NCBI GenBank assembly: GCA_022495005.1
Contig: JAGYXB010001062.1
Location: forward strand, 1-64,000
Direction of reading: 5' to 3'
Origin: Rhyacophila brunnea
Taxonomy: Eukaryota; Arthropoda; Insecta; Trichoptera; Rhyacophilidae
Length of the DNA: 64,000 nucleotides
The position numbers and the translations under genes were made by a program. Shown one piece after another: positions 1 to 11,894 of the stretch. A model generated the notes under the pieces. It was not told the DNA's origin. It searched no databases and worked only from the letters and a program-made list of their open reading frames with translations. Position 1 is the first letter of the stretch. Every line of letters starts with the position of its first letter.

Positions 1-454
1 GTATGCATTCCTATACCATTCATCCGATTGCGATGAAATTTTGGTAAATGGTTGTATGCACACCCGCAAAGGTTTCTGAATAAGAAAAATCATCATCTTC
101 TTATTCTTCATCATTCTATTTTCTTTTATTCGTATGGTTCCTATACCATTCATCTGATTGCAACGAAACTTTCGTCAGTTATTGTACAAATACCCGCAAA
201 GGTTTCTGAATTAGTACAACCATCTTCTTCTTCTTCTTCATCGTTATATATTCTTTTATTCGTATGGTTCCTATACCAGTCATCCGATTGCGATGAAACC
301 TTCGTCAGTTGTTGTGGTAACACCTGCAAAGGTTTCTGAATTAGTACAACCAACTTCTTCTTCTATTCGTATGCGTTCCTATACCATTCATCCGATTGCG
401 ATGAAACTTTTGTCAGTTGTTGTGCGCACACCTACGAAGGTTTCTAAATTAGTA
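1..454. repeat. Tandem array, ~130-bp unit, about 3.5 copies
   Basis: Successive copies begin near 1, 131, 261 and 368. Each opens with CGTATG..TTCCTATACC, runs through CCGATTGCGATGAAAC and ends with CGCAAAGGTTTCTGAATTAG followed by a CTT/TTC-rich stretch. The third unit is shortened to about 107 bp, mainly by loss of pyrimidine tract, and the fourth stops near 454. The array is cut by the left edge of the window, so its true length is unknown. The short open frames across it are by-products of the repeat. Confidence 0.85.
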
Positions 455-822
455 TTATATAAAATACAAAGTTTGTTGTTTGTTTGTTCCATCCAATTTT
501 GATTTTTTTTACTACACACATTGATAACATTAATAACAATTGCATATTTTGGATTCGATTTTAATTTAGTGTTCTTTTGTTTGACCTTTACTCCTATTAG
601 AATTATTTTCATATTGCCATATTGTATTACACAGATATTTTAATATTAATAAAATAATTACCTCTTATTCTTTTTTAAATATCTAAGATAAATATAACCA
701 CGAAGCAAACCTGTGCAAAGCCGGGTACTTCAGATAGTACTATATAAACTCAAAAGTAAATCTCTATATTCATACTTGATAATGCTCATAATGTAAGTAA
801 AACACGTGTCGTAAAAGAAAAA
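455..822. other. AT-rich stretch, nothing assigned
   Basis: Low-complexity A+T-rich sequence between the tandem array and the fold-back element. I see no coding or repeat signal. Confidence 0.6.
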
Positions 823-1065
823 TTATATTGAACATACATAAGTTGAAAACACCTTAGATATAATATACCTACTAGAAAAAATCATATTTGAAAAAAATTC
901 GTCGCCCGATGGGATTAGTAGGGACTAGTAGGTCCTACATGAACAGATACGATAACAGTAGATATACGGGTTCAAATCCCGTTGGGCATAGTCTTTTTTT
1001 CAAATGTGTTTTTTTCTAGTAGATATATATCTAGGATATTTTCAAGGAATGTATGTTCAATATAA
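823..1065 (+). repeat. Fold-back element with a tRNA-like core
   Basis: Two inverted arms, about 823-898 and 990-1065, share TTATATTGAACATACAT, TTGAAAA, CCTAGATATA, CTACTAGAAAAAA and ATTTGAAAAAAA in reversed order. The interval between them is a tRNA-like sequence (904-987) with a 7-bp acceptor stem (GCCCGAT/GTTGGGC, two wobbles), a perfect 5-bp T stem around TTCAAAT, and a run of seven T six bases downstream, as expected for RNA polymerase III termination. A fold-back carrying a tRNA-like unit is unusual. It could be a SINE that acquired an inverted tail, or a tRNA pseudogene caught inside a MITE. Confidence 0.7.
904..987 (+). ncRNA. tRNA-like sequence (pseudo-tRNA)
   Basis: The acceptor stem pairs GCCCGAT with GTTGGGC, and the T arm ACGGG-TTCAAAT-CCCGT is perfect and matches a B box. 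The D and anticodon region is about 84 nt in all and does not fold cleanly, so this is not called as a working tRNA. A T7 tract follows at 992-998. Confidence 0.55.
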
Positions 1066-1820
1066 GTATAGAATATTACATTTTCAAACCTGGTGAATTA
1101 TTCGTTGAATAAAAGAAATAGTTTATTAGAAGTTTTATATGTTGTCAATACGTCGATTCGAATAAGTAGATGGTGAAATTCTTGGAAGATAATAACAATA
1201 TGTCTAGGGAGCACCTTCTAATTAGCAGTTCATAATTATGTTTTTACATTTGACTTTACGTATGTCAATTGAAATGAATTTATTTGGCCAAACTGAAAAT
1301 AATTATATATCCGTACAAAAAGAATACATTAAAATTATAATCATAAAAAAATATCTATCGGTTATCGAGAGGCCAAAGTGTAATGGAGTTTATCGGATTC
1401 GTGGCGGAATAAATAGTATCCGACGGAAATTTTATAGGTTCTGTGGAAGTGGGCGTCTGGAGTTTTCATTTTTGCTTTTCTTTGTTGAAATCCGATAGTA
1501 CCTATGGTTGGAGGCTCTCGCGAGACATGCTGCCATCTACATTTTACCGGTTGGCAGAATGGATTTCACATTTATGCTTTAAATCTCGAACATAATTTAA
1601 CACTGACTCCGCCAGTGGATCTATAGGGATAAAGGATTCTAAAATTTGTTAGAAACCAGAAAAAATATTAGTTTTATTAATAGGTCTATTTTAAATATTA
1701 TTGTTTTACATAAACCATGCAGTATAAAAATGTATAGTGTTTTTTTTAACTTCACGTAAAAAAATAAGGGTAACATGATTTTCCTCACCTACCTACTACA
1801 TCTTAACACTTTCTTGGGTA
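1066..1820. other. AT-rich stretch, nothing assigned
   Basis: Contains ATTCGTTGAAT near 1098, a motif that recurs inverted beside other tRNA-like cassettes (33.8, 36.4 and 40.4 kb). The 86-codon open frame at 1238-1498 has no recognisable domain. Confidence 0.5.
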
Positions 1821-1908
1821 TTTCTCCGAAAAGTTCTACGTAGTATCGAAACCAGAAAACTACAGTACCTCAGCCACATTATGAGAGGAAAAACCGGACT
1901 GTTTTCAT
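1821..1908 (+). pseudogene. LINE reverse transcriptase C-terminal scrap
   Basis: One frame reads LRKVLRSIETRKLQYLSHIM followed by RGKTGLFS. This resembles the region just after the reverse transcriptase domain of many insect non-LTR retrotransposons (typically RKLQYLGHIMRG). Nothing on either side continues the frame. It is probably an ancient decayed insertion. The match is from family memory and short, so confidence is moderate. Confidence 0.5.
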
Positions 1909-2089
1909 TATATGGATTTTTGTTTTCTGAAATAGCACTTTGATTTTCAGGTGTTTACGGATTCCATTGCAACAATTCAATATTTATAATTTATATCACG
2001 GTGATAAAATTCGCAGTATATTAAATAAATTAAGGGCGTCGTCAAATGTTTAAAAAATGCTATTCTAAACAGTTTAATAGTGTATAACC

Positions 2090-2375
2090 ATATGAATCTA
2101 TGAGCATGGTCTTGTTACTCGTTCAACATGTCCATGTAGCGGAGAAATACAGGATGTAAACCACATCCTGTGGGAATGTCCTAAAATATGTACGAAAAGG
2201 GAAGTGAGCAGCTCTTCCCTTTTCGTCGATTCAACACAAACAACACGCCACAAAAGCCAATATTTTTTTTACATTTAGAAAATTTGCGGCATCATATTGG
2301 AGAGTTAAGATCTCTTCACTTAAATTGTTCGGCAGTTTTGTATTAGCTTTTGTCACTTACTACAATCTAACCAAC
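2090..2375 (+). pseudogene. LINE C-terminal zinc-knuckle remnant
   Basis: From 2111 one frame reads LVTRSTCPCSGEIQDVNHIL then WECPK. The CPC..H....C spacing is the cysteine-histidine motif that follows the reverse transcriptase (and RNase H) domains in R1-, I- or Jockey-like LINEs. The downstream segment to about 2375 (ICGIILES..IVRQFC) resembles the tail of the same proteins but has stops. It abuts the truncated hAT-like element. Confidence 0.6.
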
Positions 2376-2868
2376 GCCACCTTTAATATTATGTATTCTT
2401 AATTCAACGAAAACAAATAAGTATGACTGACAAAGTTTAGTGCTCACTATTTATGTCGAATCTTAAGGATATACCTTAGTTGAGGCATGGTCTAAAAAGA
2501 TCGTGGCTAGGCGATGCGTGGATTGGGGGCCGCGGGTGCAAATGACGCATGCCGAACGAAATAAAATTTGTCATATGAATCCAACATGCATCCATTTAAT
2601 GTTTTGTTTATTGTCCTATTAGTAAAAATAATAATATATTCATTCTTCATTTTCTTTTTCAAGTACATGGGTAACGTTTTTAGTCATCTTTACACGATTT
2701 AAGAATTAATACCCCCGTCGCCATCACGAAACAAATTGACGTATTCACACCTCGACGTTCGCTCTCCGAATGCCAGCGAGTCCAAAATTTCGTCGCGCCT
2801 ATAGTTGAAAATTATTTCTGTTTCACTGAAGTATCGTCTTAACAGCCTACCTACACCCTTCGCCACTG
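2376..2868 (-). mobile_element. hAT-like non-autonomous element, truncated
   Basis: Matches the reverse complement of the left part of the 964-bp element at 61733-62696, including the CGATGCGTGGATTG, ACGATTTAAGAATTAAT and CCAAAATTTCGTCGCGCCTA blocks. It ends at 2868 with the family terminus CACCCTTCGCCACTG. The opposite terminus is missing: homology fades near 2365-2400. Confidence 0.7.
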
Positions 2869-3735
2869 GTACGAGACGGGTGTGGTTTGGTGGGGCCATT
2901 AACTTCAATTTATAAACAGTATAGTTTTTTAAAATATTAAAATAGATAATTTTATTTTGTACGTGCAATATTCCAAAATACGTCAGCGTAAAGTTTTATG
3001 TCGTAAATATGTAGATCTGACCTAAAAATAGACACGAGTGTCGATTCAATAATGAAATATCGAAGCACGAGTATATCGACGACTGAATTATAAACTCGTT
3101 TTTGAAAAATATTTCACAAACTTAGCATAAATCTAGGTTTTTTTTCAATGATACATTCTGTGATATTTCTATGGGGTACAAAAGGATATGCGATAAATTG
3201 CGCGCTGTATATGAAAGTTGACAGGCAGCGTGCTTGCGTATAGAAAATGGCAGAGAAAAATTGTCTATTATTTATTGTATTCATAGCCTGCGTTACGGAA
3301 TTCATAAATAACTTCTCGCTATTATCAACACTCAGCTAAGTTGTATAATATAACCCGGCATCTTGCTATAATAACCATTACAACTTTTCTTATTGTTATT
3401 AATTTTATAATATTAAGTGAGTTCTTTGTGTATTATAGTTAGTTACATACATAATAATGCATCAAAAATGGAAGAAAAAAATTGCATTATTATGGCGAAG
3501 AATAAAGTTATTGTTTTTTATAACAGCCAACTTTGACGATATAATTAATATATTGTAGATACATTATGTCTGCCAAAAGATGGGTTAACAAATAAACGAG
3601 GCAAAAACTAAATACATGCCTGTCTATGTCACACCACGAGAAGTCGCACCAAAGTAAGGTATTGGTGCATACAAGTTTGATACGGTTGACATTTTCATAT
3701 ACCTTAGATCTCTTGTAACTTGACATAATGATATT
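2869..3735. other. AT-rich stretch, nothing assigned
   Basis: Several unrelated open frames under 75 codons, none with a domain. No inverted or direct repeat seen. Confidence 0.5.
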
Positions 3736-4304
3736 ACAGAAGAAATCATCAAGAGAATCATGTCTGCGACTAAACGCTACTTTGGCCTGTTAAGACATTT
3801 TAAGTCCCGCATACTATCTCGCCGAACTAAAAGCACTCTTTACAAGACACTTGTAAAGCCAGTGCTCACCTACGCATCGGAAGCCTGGACATTAACTCTG
3901 CGAAATGAACGAGCCCTGAACATCTTTGAAAGAAAAATTCTCCGCCGTATATATGGACCGATCAGGGATGACACCAATTTGAGGAGAAGATATAATGTTG
4001 AGCTCTACGGGCTGTACGAAGATTGCAGCGCAGTTCAATCAATTAAGATTGGGAGACTGCGATGGTGAGGTCATGTGCACCGTATGAATGACAATGAACC
4101 GGCAAAGAGTGTGATGTCCAGCAATCCAATAGGACGTAGAAGAGGGAGGCCAAAGATTCGCTGGTTGGATGGAGCTGCCAGTGACTGCCGTATTCTGGGG
4201 GTACCAAATTGGAAAGCGGCCACAATGGATAGGAACAGGTCGAGGGAGCTGTTGGAGGAGGCTAGGACCCACACCGGGTTGTCGCGCCCCTGATGATGAT
4301 GATG
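3736..4304 (+). pseudogene. RTE-like LINE 3' end, one in-frame stop
   Basis: The frame from 3760 encodes the C-terminal part of an endonuclease-reverse transcriptase polyprotein: the thumb region KSTLYKTLVKPVLTYASEAW, then ERKILRRIYGP, RRRYNVELY, and after a stop at 4066-4068 the familiar GHVHRMNDNEPAK..GRRRGRPKIRWLD..ARTHTGLSRP ending at a TGA near 4290. The copy at 52585-53154 has a sense codon at the stop. A (TGA)n tail to about 4304 fits RTE-type elements. The palm with the catalytic YADD is absent, so it cannot move itself. Its left edge, ACAGAAGAAATC, is the same as in the other copy. Confidence 0.85.
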
Positions 4305-4857
4305 TGATGCATTATGTCGTTCTTCTCTGAATATTTCACCCAATAAAATCACTCCGTTACGTATGACAAATAAATTGTCATTCTAGAATCCCGAAGGCAA
4401 ACGAAGACCTGGTTTAATTAATGATCCTAATAATTATTATAACCGTTAAGTTACGAGCTTTCAATCAACCACTTGCGGATACTACAGCTTGTAATAACTC
4501 GTGGGTGAACACCTTTAGTTGTATCTACAGGTCAGGTATTTATAGCTAGACTCAAAGTGAGGCGTGTCTGGGTATGGGGATTGTTTCTTAATTTTATATG
4601 CGAGTTTCTGTTCTCAAGTGATAATGCGGTGATAATATTATGTTTAATTTTATTCCAATGATAAAAACGGAAATTATATTATAGATATCGAGCAGAAGTC
4701 TTCACTAATCGATTCCACGATAAATTCAGAATTGAATATTGATAGATTAGGAAAAAGACTACATCTATGACGTATTAGCGCTGTGTTTATTATTGTCTTA
4801 CATTAAATAAATTATACTAATCAATATTTTTATTACATAATATTATTATTATTATTC
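4305..4857. other. AT-rich stretch ending in (ATT)n
   Basis: No coding signal. An (ATT)n microsatellite at about 4839-4857 sits directly at the edge of the next SINE. Confidence 0.6.
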
Positions 4858-5074
4858 GACTATGTCCGATCCTAAAGGATCATATGGGCTTCCACAGAGT
4901 AGAGGTTTGTATTAACAGATTTTATTTTTTACGAGAAATGGATGTCAGCCACTTGATCAACCTATTAGATCCATACGCTGACTCATACACAAATTGAAAA
5001 ACAATATGTGTACAGGATTCGAACCTAGGACCCACGGCATTATAGTCCAACGCTTATAAGCCACGGTGGCCGCA
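4858..5074 (-). mobile_element. tRNA-headed SINE (family B), copy 1
   Basis: Runs from the 3' hairpin (GTCCGATCCTAAAGGATC on the plus strand) through TTTTTACGAGAAATGGATGTC and ACAAATTGAAAAACAATATG to a decayed tRNA head (GGATTCGAACCTAGGACCC). The head end is rearranged: CCACGGTGGCCGC appears inverted relative to good copies. Confidence 0.8.
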
Positions 5075-7498
5075 TAATCTAAACATAAATATAGATTAAT
5101 AATATTATATTGAGAGCATAATCGTACACATTGATTCAAAGATCAACGATATCTCTTAATGTATAAACTATCTGATTTCAAAGTACCATATAGTTTTTTT
5201 CCTGAAACTTTTATGGTGTGTCCGATAAATCGACCAGAGACAAAAATAATCCTCCTTAAATCAAAGTTAAGACTGTTTTTGGTCTTTTCGCGTAGTTGTT
5301 GTCACTTTTGTAAGAGTGAATACCTATCCTTATACGTTGCGATAGTTCATGCTATAAAATTACATCCTAAACTTTTAATATTTTCTATCTTTCTTTCTTC
5401 TAAAATATTTAGGTTACAAAGGTTATCAATATATCCACATATACAGCAAGTATTGCATGATTATGTGATTTCTATTTACGCTATTGGTTGAGCTAATTAT
5501 ATTGGCCGTAATTTCTTATTTACTCACCTACCTCAAATCCTAATTTATTATTGTCGCATGACCAGGGTGACTAGCAATTACGGGTTATAAGTCGACCGTA
5601 ATTGCGACTTAGTTACATAAAGACAATGGGCGCGTGTAGGCTTGTTACAGCTTAGCCGCCGTTTTAATGATTAATTCAATTATATAGACTGATTCAAAAG
5701 TTAGCTCTTTCGCAGTTACACCAAGACTTTGGGCGCGCCTAGGCTGTCGCCAACGACAGAGTGATTGAGCTAAAACGCATATGTTCTACCTTCGTTGCGC
5801 TAAATCTGATACGGTTTGAGTGATCATCGCGTCTATTATCCATCCTGAACTTTTCATCATCATTTATCCCAAAACAACAGTAAACCCGTAAGAGTAACAT
5901 TCCAAACCGTCCGTTTGCCGGTGTGCAAATGCGTGAACACCGAACCGGCTCCAGCGCGAGCCAGCTCTTTCAACATAAAAGGTCGGTGTCTGGCATCCTG
6001 TTAAACCGTCCCTCTAGATCCGTAATCTACCAGGCAGCATCTTCAAATTACAGTCCACTGCAAAAAGCACCACCAACTATTTTTTATTCAGTGGATAATA
6101 CCTACACAAGATTTAAGAATGTATCATTTGTTCTTGAACATACATTATTCCCTGATCCAGATAGAGATCCTGATGTCTTCTAGAAATCAACGTAAAATAT
6201 CTCGATTCAGAATCACAAAAGATGATTGTCAATATTAGTAAGAGATAACTCAACTAACGAATAGTAATTAGGTAGCTATAGTTTTTGGGGTTTATAGTAC
6301 AATAATGTTTAATAGCGCCTAAGACTTACCAGTGAAACTATCGAACTAACGAACTACCAGCGAAAAAATAACGATAATATTCTGACTGATAAGAAAAATA
6401 CATATTATAAGAAGCGATAAATAAGAACTCTTTTCAGAATGTATATTATCTAGTTATTGTATGAATGATGAAGTTAGTAAACACTGTCCTCTGTGAGCTT
6501 CAAAGCACAATGAAGAAGGAATCACATCTGCAGACAAAGCCCCCAAGAGATGAAGAAAGATATTAACGTCCGCAATCCAGACGGTGGAATTGTTATGCAG
6601 TTTGTACCCGGAGTAAAATCATATCTACATGTACAGTGCATTTGAGTTGACAAGGAATTCACAGTTTTTTGTACGTATTATTTTTTATTATTAATTGCCA
6701 ATATTATATTGTAATATAATATAAGTACATATTCAACTATCTATTGACAAGTTTATAAAGAAAACACTTGATTGCTAATACGCCTCGTTAACTTTATTAT
6801 ACCCATTGATAAATAAATATTTTAAAGTATACTTTTTGATGTTTTTTTTTTTACATCCCTTTACTTTCGAACACATTTTCTGAAACCAATTATTACGTGC
6901 GAAAGTCGAGGGCCCCTGTATGCTATTCATTATTCATTCGCTTTAGCAACTAAGTTATAATATTGTTCAAAAGAGATCTAGTATAATACTGAAATTTTAA
7001 TGTTTCTTCCAGATAATTAATTTATCACTGTGGAAATATTTTCAAAATGAATCAAAGGTTAAAAATATATTAGAATACGTTTATCAATACCAATATATAT
7101 TTATAATGGTTACACGTAAATTGTACGTATTACATTTCACCTTAGCACAGTTCACCGTGAACTTTCTTATCGGAAAGAGATGACCGTATAGCACGGAGAT
7201 GAAAAAAATACGCGTGGTTTGTAGAGCATTTCAGACAATAATGTTCTAATTTTATTTGATCCCAACCTAAACTAACTGTTTGGCGCTGGCTTCCTATAAC
7301 CGACAAGAACCGTGCTTTATTTAGACATGAATTTTATATCAGTACTATACGACCCAAATAGGTTTAACGGTCTTTAATATACGACCATATATTTCCGATA
7401 CAATATTTCACGATGAAGTGTGATACGGGGAAATGCATACGTACAAATTTCTGGACACGGTTTATAATATTTATAACGTAGATCAATGATTAATCCAC
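5075..7498. other. Long unassigned AT-rich region
   Basis: Contains open frames of 110 codons (5159-5491) and 86 codons (5923-6183). Neither has a motif I recognise. The second lies in a locally GC-richer patch (5900-6070) that might be a host regulatory or exon fragment. No repeat family of this window is present. Confidence 0.5.
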
Positions 7499-7754
7499 AA
7501 TTATTGAGTGGTTATTTTTTAGTAAGCTAGGCTTAAACATAAAATTTGAGTATTTCTAATTCTGTAAGGGTATGATTGCAATTCTGAAGCGTTATTTTTA
7601 GTACATTTAAGTTATTATGTAAGGGAAATTTTATATCTAAGGGAAATTTTACCCTTACAGAACAAAAAATTCTCAAATATTATGTTTGAGCCTAGCTTAC
7701 TCAAAAATAACCAGAATGGACCCAGTTCACTATGCTTGTGAACCACTCAATTAA
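7499..7754. repeat. Fold-back element
   Basis: Inverted arms share TTATTGAGTGGTTA, TTATTTTT, AGTAAGCTAGGCT, AAACATAA and TCTGTAAGGGTA. The right arm carries an extra ~30 bp (ACCAGAATGG..TGCTTGTG). The centre holds a short direct repeat of AAGGGAAATTTTA. Only one copy is in the window. Confidence 0.7.
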
Positions 7755-8795
7755 TACATATAATATTATTATCGTGAATGAAGGACTTAGCTTATTTCAT
7801 CAATGTGAAAGCATAATATGGTAATAAGGTTAGCGTTATTCATTTTATTTAGGTCTGATAGAGAGACGTAATAGTTGGAAGAAATATAAATTCGTTATAA
7901 AAATAAGTTATAAATTTTTAATAACGAGCGACATATATATATATATTATTATGAATAGTTATATTAGTGGAAATCTAGTAGATTCAATTATTTATCTCAG
8001 CATGCATAACTAAAAACTTTTTTGGTGTGTAGCCATTCTAAATCACCCACGGTGTGTCGTGGCCGTGTTTCACTTGCGCACATTGGGTTGCAGCTTAATA
8101 AGCACAACCTTATATAAAAAGGGTAACAGGATAATTACCCCTTAGATACAACCCCCCCCCCCTCGGACATCAACTCCTCGTATATAAAAAAAAACCAGAA
8201 GATTAACTCCCCTTATCCTAAAGTCAGAAGATAAAATTAAATATGATTTAAAATAATAGATAAATAAAAAAATAGTTAAAAAATAAGTGAGATAAAATTC
8301 TGTTACACATCTCTGTGTTACTGGTGAATTTTTCGATCTTGCTTCATATTTTTTTTGATTAAGTATAATTTTAAATACTAATATCATCCAAACTTCATTT
8401 TTTGATCTCAATATTTAGGGGTTTATATTAATCCATCTATGGCATTTGCATTATTAGAATATATTAGTATAATTTTAAATTTGTACTATATTTTTCTATG
8501 TCAAATGAATTTTTATTTTATAAAATAATTTTTTGCATCCATTATTTTGTCGTGTGAATCAAATTTTATTTAAAGAATTTTTATTTTTATGCAGGGTAAG
8601 TAGATAATATTTTAAGAATTTATATAATAATATTATCTATATCCGAAGCGATTCTTTCAATACAGTTGTTGCCTATGCAATTGGCATTACCAATCGCAAG
8701 TTAGTTCTGCACCTTGGAAAACAAAATAACTGAAATAGTTATCAGGGACACACTATTCGACATCGCCAAGAATGGTAGAGTTCGTATATACACCA
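7755..8795. other. AT-rich stretch with simple repeats
   Basis: A (TA)n tract at about 7931-7947 and a run of eleven C at 8152-8162. The minus-strand 89-codon frame at 8142-8411 translates the C run and is not credible. Confidence 0.55.
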
Positions 8796-9071
8796 GCGCA
8801 TCTATTTTATACACAAGATTACTATCGGCCGCTTTGGCAGCTATCGAGGGTAGTTTTTCATATTTTTGTATCGAAGTATTAGCACTTATTGTAACAATTA
8901 CAATAAGTTAATACCACCTCTCTTGGCTGTACTTAATTTTAGAGCGAGATAGACAGTTTTGACTATTTAGACGGCTAACTTATTGTAACAATTATAATAC
9001 TTCGATACAAAAATATGAAAAACTACCCTCGATAACCGCCGATATACGTCTTGTGTATAGAATAGATACGC
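8796..9071. repeat. Fold-back element (family D), copy 1
   Basis: Arms 8796-8911 and 8976-9071 are inverted copies sharing GCG.ATCTATT.TATACACAAG, TATCGAGGGTAGTTTTTCAT, TTTTTGTATCGAAGTATTA and TTGTAACAATTA. The loop is about 64 bp. A second copy at 34927-35178 confirms a mobile family. The two copies differ mainly in the loop. Confidence 0.85.
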
Positions 9072-9180
9072 AGAAGTCGAAAAAAGTACGTACGTAGTTA
9101 AATAAAGATGTCTTTTGCTTGCACTTGCCAATAATTTTCTAGAAGACAAGATCCAAGATTTTTTCAAGTTTTTATTTTCA

Positions 9181-9303
9181 ATATCGATGGTCTAACATTG
9201 TTTTTATTTAATATCATTTAATAATTTTTGTATAACATTTTAACTACCGCCTGTCAAACATATTGAATGTCAGATACGAGGTGATAATGTTAGACCATCG
9301 ATA
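9181..9303. repeat. Short inverted repeat, 19-bp arms
   Basis: ATATCGATGGTCTAACATT at 9181-9199 is matched exactly by its complement at 9285-9303, enclosing 85 bp. It is probably a small MITE. Confidence 0.75.
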
Positions 9304-9935
9304 TATGTGTTTCTGCGGCTGTTTTAAGTAAGGTTTGACTGAGGCTTACGAATGTACTGCTTACTGAGTGACAGCCTCCTGTAGGAATTACACAATTGAT
9401 AAAGTACGCCCCACGTAGAAAATGTACTAAAAAATAAGTAAAAACAATAGCAGCCGGGAGTAGCTACAACTGATGCAATCTGTAAAAAACCCATAAAGCC
9501 CGAGGGTTTGTCCGCTTCTCACAGAATTTTATTTCAAGTAAGCTGGCGTTTATCCAGAAGTGGCGACAAAAAAAAGTATATTTCCACAGTGGGTATTACC
9601 CGTTCCACAGTTTTCGTATGCCAATGCACTGCACATCGCGTCGTGACTCGATGAGCTACCTAAATATATCCAGTCGCTAAGCTAAAATGACGTAATGGAG
9701 ATTGTAGTGAAAATTAGTTACTTATGGGATGAAATTCATCACTAGGAGACTATTAGTTTCAAAGTCAGTAACTTCCATTCTACTATTTTTAATATTTTTG
9801 TTAATTCTGATTTTGTAAGTACTTTTAACAACTACATACTTATAAAATAATATCAAAACCACTTTTATATGTTAGTTAAATATAATTAAACCAGAAGTCG
9901 ATTGCAAAGTTATTTATAAGTTTTCATCAGTTGCC
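9304..9935. other. Unassigned stretch
   Basis: No repeat family or coding pattern recognised. Confidence 0.5.
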
Positions 9936-10393
9936 ATTTTTTACAACGTCTTTATTAGGTCGTATTCTTGTTTGTCCGGTGGTTGTTTATCCAGTAGAAA
10001 TCTTGCAATCGATTTTTAACTGATTTCCCGACTAGCTAGACATTTGAAACTTTTAGAATATATCAGAACACGATGCCAATACATTCTTTTAATACTTTTA
10101 GCCATCTTTAACTAGAATTGAATTCATTTTCAGTTAATTCTGATTAGTATGAAAAGTTATTTCGGAAGAAATCCGTAAAAAGTAAAACACTATTATTGGT
10201 TGCTAGGGGTCTGGGGTCCTAGCAACTAAATTATTAATATATTCGTGCGTTACTACGGAAATCAATATGAAATGTCAAAATGACATTTCAGTATTCTATG
10301 ATCGTTTAAGCTAGTCAAGTCAAGTTTATATGATTCAACAGAAAATTTAAAAACGTTGTATATAAAAAGTTCTTTTTATCTTGTAATTATTAT
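9936..10393 (+). repeat. Family C dispersed element, copy 1
   Basis: Starts ATTTTTTACAACG, passes conserved blocks (TTGTCCGGTGGTTGTTTATC, GCAATCGATTTTTAACT, AGCCATCTTTAA, ATTGGTTGCTAGG, TAGCAACTAAATTATTAATA), then the small palindrome TGAAATGTC..GACATTTCA, then TTTAAAAACGTTGTATATA. It ends in a hairpin (ATAAAAAG-TT-CTTTTTAT) followed by CTTGTAATTATT. The 5' ACAACG..TTT and 3' AAAACGTTGT are subterminal inverted repeats. The subterminal inverted repeats plus 3' hairpin recall Helentron-associated elements. A MITE is the alternative. Confidence 0.8.
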
Positions 10394-11664
10394 ATTTTAC
10401 GACTAGCTGTTAACTGGTTTTTTTTATTAATTTTAATGAAGTTAAGAACATTTTCTACTATTTACTAATATGTTTTCAAAAAGAAAATATTGTAATTTTA
10501 GTCCTAATAATGTGCTTGACGATTTTTTGCGATTATCTAAAAATGGCGGAATATGGCGGTTAGCGACTTCGAAACTGACAAATTAATTATCTGAATGATA
10601 ATCGCGTATCCTTAAAATTGATCAGCAAGAACTATTCTGTTATTTTTTTTTGTTAGGTTAGGTTAGATATAATTTATGACGAAATAAATAAAGTTCTTGT
10701 TTAAAATAACTTTCATGTAAAGTTGCAAATTGCCACTTACGCTCTTTTGGCTAAAAAGTCTTGATATTATAATATATACGACGTATTGTCCTTACTGTGG
10801 TAATGGAAGCATTTTTGTGGTTTATGGGAGTTTCATTTGGAGGCTTATATTATGCAAATGACAGTTGAAAAAAAAACAAAACTGAAATATTGTAGGGAAG
10901 TGAAATATATTTTTTACAACTTTTTAACATACTTATCAATGTAGGGCAACGGTCAAACGAATTATGTTATAAAACTAGTATGTCTTAAGTCACGGCAGCA
11001 GAAATGATTAACAATGATATAACTCTGCAATAAACGATATAAATCAATGTAAGTAATAAAATATGTTGAAGATAACCCAGTATTAGATGAAACCTAAGTA
11101 TGTGACAGTGAAAGTTAAACTAACAGAATAACGTTAAAATTACCCATTCTGATTAATTCAAAGACATTTTATGCGTATAGCATGCATCTGTTACAAGGCA
11201 CAAGAATATCAATATAATTTTAGATTTACTCGAAAGTCAGTTTTAAACATTATTAAATTAATAATATGTAAAATTGGTGAAAAAGCATATTAAGCGTCAG
11301 TTCTACATAAAATTTATTATTTACATGAATAACTAAAAAATCTTATGTCATATTATGTACGTCCTATAATAACAAAACATTAACTGTCAATATTAAGATC
11401 GCGGCTATAAATAATGTCACCATACCATGGTTCAATGTGGAATCTAACAGAATATTATTTTTTATTTGAATACCAATTCAACCACACTGTAAACGTTCCA
11501 GAAATTCCATTAAATACTGTAAAAGTAAACCTTCATACGGTTACCTCTAAGTATAGTCCAATATCTTAAAAAATTAAAATTGCAGAAAAATTCGTTTGGT
11601 TACTTCATATTATTATAGATATTGATTCTTGTTTTTTGCTCACATAAATTACTCATTGGTCTGA
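10394..11664. other. Unassigned AT-rich region with a TTAGG-like tract
   Basis: GTTAGGTTAGGTTAG at 10652-10666 is three units of an insect telomere-type repeat in an interstitial place. Nothing else was identified. Confidence 0.5.
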
Positions 11665-11891
11665 AAGCGCGTTGACACGGTCCAAGTACGATCGAAGTAC
11701 ACTTGGACCGAGTGCCATCCAAGTGCACTCGTATGAGATATCTTCATACTAATTATTCCTATCCATGCTACTTGGACCCCGTCCTACTCATCCAAGTTAG
11801 CTTGGATAGGAATAATTAATATGAAGCTGTCACTTGGATGGCACTCAGTCCAAGTGTACTTGGATCGTACTTGGACCGTGTCAACGCGGCT
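11665..11891. repeat. Near-complete palindromic MITE
   Basis: The left half (11665-~11766) and right half (~11790-11891) are reverse complements through GCGTTGACACGG, TCCAAGTACGATC, AGTACACTTGGA, GCCATCCAAGTG and AATTATTCCTATCCA, leaving only a short centre (CCCCGTCCTACTCA). The flanks show a possible 3-bp duplication TGA (11662-11664 and 11892-11894), which is weak. A transcript of this stretch would fold into one long hairpin. Confidence 0.85.
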
Positions 11892-11894
11892 TGA

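Noticed and set aside
1..454. CRISPR array
   Set aside because: Repeats are long, contiguous, diverged and without spacers, in a eukaryotic context.
5159..5491. 110-codon plus-strand open frame
   Set aside because: AT-rich composition and no motif. Consistent with chance in 64 kb.
8142..8411. 89-codon minus frame starting near a C run
   Set aside because: Depends on the homopolymer and has no homology signal.
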